Shown piece after piece: positions 6,067 to 6,851 of a stretch of 6,851 nucleotides of DNA. The notes beneath the pieces were generated by a model, which saw only the letters and a program-made list of their open reading frames with translations, was not told the origin of the DNA and did not search any database. Positions within the stretch are counted from its first letter, which is position 1. Each line of letters starts with the position of its first letter. The stretch comes from an uncultured Intestinimonas sp. (GTDB lineage Bacteria > Bacillota_A > Clostridia > Oscillospirales > Oscillospiraceae), in the NCBI GenBank assembly GCA_958435885.1, contig CAUBHZ010000101.1, positions 1 through 6,851 of the forward strand. Direction: 5' to 3'. Position numbers and translations under genes: made by a program.

Positions 6067-6851
6067 TCAGTTGAACTTGTAGATCCGCCGGGCCAGGCGG
6101 TACAGGCTCACGGAGAGCTTGCGCCCCTGATAGCCCGGGAAATTGCTCACGGCGGAGATGGCCCGGTATTTCATCTTGTGGTAGATGGCCGGGTCCACCG
6201 TGCGCAGGTATTCCCACAGCTCGGTCTTCTTCCCCAGAGCGGCAGGAGAGCCGTCAATAAGGAGGAAGATGGAGGAGATGGTCATCATCATGGCCAGATA
6301 GTTGAACATATACCGGCTCAGGCGGCGGTGCTGGGCCGCCACCTTCCGGAGGTCGTGGGCCTCGATCATCAGCTTGGTCACCCGGACCTGCTGGTCCACC
6401 CGCTTGACCATCACCTGCTCGTTGACGCTCTGGTCAGCCCGGCCGATGAAATAGCGGTAGAAGTCCAGATCCATGTAGTAGAGGGTCTCCACGAAGGGAA
6501 GGGGCTGATAGACGAAGATGTTGTCCACATAGAAGGTGTGCTTGGGCAGCTCCAGGCCGCAGTCCCGCAGCAGCTGGGTACGGTAGAACACCGAGTGCAT
6601 CAGCAGGTACTGGGAGGGCCGGAACCGGCCGATCTCCTCCCAGGTGAAGACCTTCTCACGGGGGAAGACGTTGGCGTAGCGCATGACCTTCTGGGTGTTG
6701 TCCTCCACGTGCTCATAGACGTAGTTGCACACCAGCAGGTCCACGGGCTTCTCCATCTGGGAGAACTCCCGCAGCTTGGCAATGACCTTGCGGAGGGCGT
6801 CCACGTCGGCCCAGTCGTCGGAGTCCACCACCTTGTAGTAGAGCCCCTGGG
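6067..6851 (-). CDS. Family 2 glycosyltransferase, C-terminal part (5' end outside window)
   Basis: About 260 residues of a GT-A fold glycosyltransferase are visible; the frame is open to the window edge, and the apparent start at 6831 is an internal valine codon. The visible part begins QGLYYKVVDSDDWAD, which contains the metal and sugar-nucleotide binding DSDDW of GT2 enzymes. FYVDNIFVYQPLPFVETLYYMD follows, around the acceptor and catalytic base region. YRYFIGRADQSVNEQVM comes next, a block common in Firmicute GT2 enzymes of surface polysaccharide or glycolipid synthesis. A hydrophobic stretch (YLAMMMTISSIFLLI) may be a membrane-associated helix, with a basic tail (LARRIYKFN). It probably transfers a sugar to a cell-surface glycan at the inner face of the membrane; donor and acceptor cannot be told. 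The missing N-terminal part should be about 90 residues. Its link with the next gene is only by strand. Confidence 0.85.
   Translation of the reverse strand, partial: QGLYYKVVDSDDWADVDALRKVIAKLREFSQMEKPVDLLVCNYVYEHVEDNTQKVMRYANVFPREKVFTWEEIGRFRPSQYLLMHSVFYRTQLLRDCGLELPKHTFYVDNIFVYQPLPFVETLYYMDLDFYRYFIGRADQSVNEQVMVKRVDQQVRVTKLMIEAHDLRKVAAQHRRLSRYMFNYLAMMMTISSIFLLIDGSPAALGKKTELWEYLRTVDPAIYHKMKYRAISAVSNFPGYQGRKLSVSLYRLARRIYKFN

Noticed and set aside
1..6851. CRISPR array, insertion sequence, phage attachment site, tRNA or rRNA.
   Set aside because: No regularly spaced repeats, transposase frame, terminal inverted repeats or tRNA-like cloverleaf were noticed by eye on either strand.

Overview
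The window looks like an ordinary piece of chromosome from a GC-rich, anaerobic, low-motility-type gut Firmicute. The best guess is Clostridia, order Oscillospirales (Flavonifractor, Pseudoflavonifractor or Lawsonibacter-like). This is inferred from the short ThiC form, strong AAAGGAGG ribosome binding sites, a PepV-type dipeptidase, a small YheO-type regulator and heavy G/C third-position use; no rRNA or other marker is present to confirm it. All genes use the same kind of codons, and no mobile element, tRNA, rRNA or CRISPR array was seen.

Left third, + strand (1-2495): the end of a thiamin biosynthesis operon, in the order thiE (3' part only), thiD, thiC. ThiC makes HMP-P from aminoimidazole ribotide, ThiD phosphorylates it to HMP-PP, and ThiE joins it to thiazole phosphate to give thiamin phosphate. 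The start of the operon, where a TPP riboswitch would be expected, lies outside the window. A strong intrinsic terminator (2505-2546) closes the operon and probably also serves the convergent genes.

Right two thirds, - strand (6851 down to 2549): read in the direction of transcription, first the 3' part of a family 2 glycosyltransferase. A perfect 14-bp hairpin without a T-tract follows it. Next is a small membrane-anchored flavodoxin-like protein, and then a likely promoter/operator island (5400-5446). After the island comes a compact unit of a YheO/DauR-type regulator, a PepV-like M20 dipeptidase and a lipoprotein whose start overlaps the dipeptidase stop (GTGA). The last three genes look like one transcription unit, with the regulator probably controlling itself and the peptidase.

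I found no convincing undescribed system. The most interesting material is regulatory. It comprises the promoter island with a dyad in its spacer and a one-turn tandem repeat, a hairpin that may shorten the regulator's Shine-Dalgarno spacing, and two mutually exclusive hairpins after the glycosyltransferase gene.
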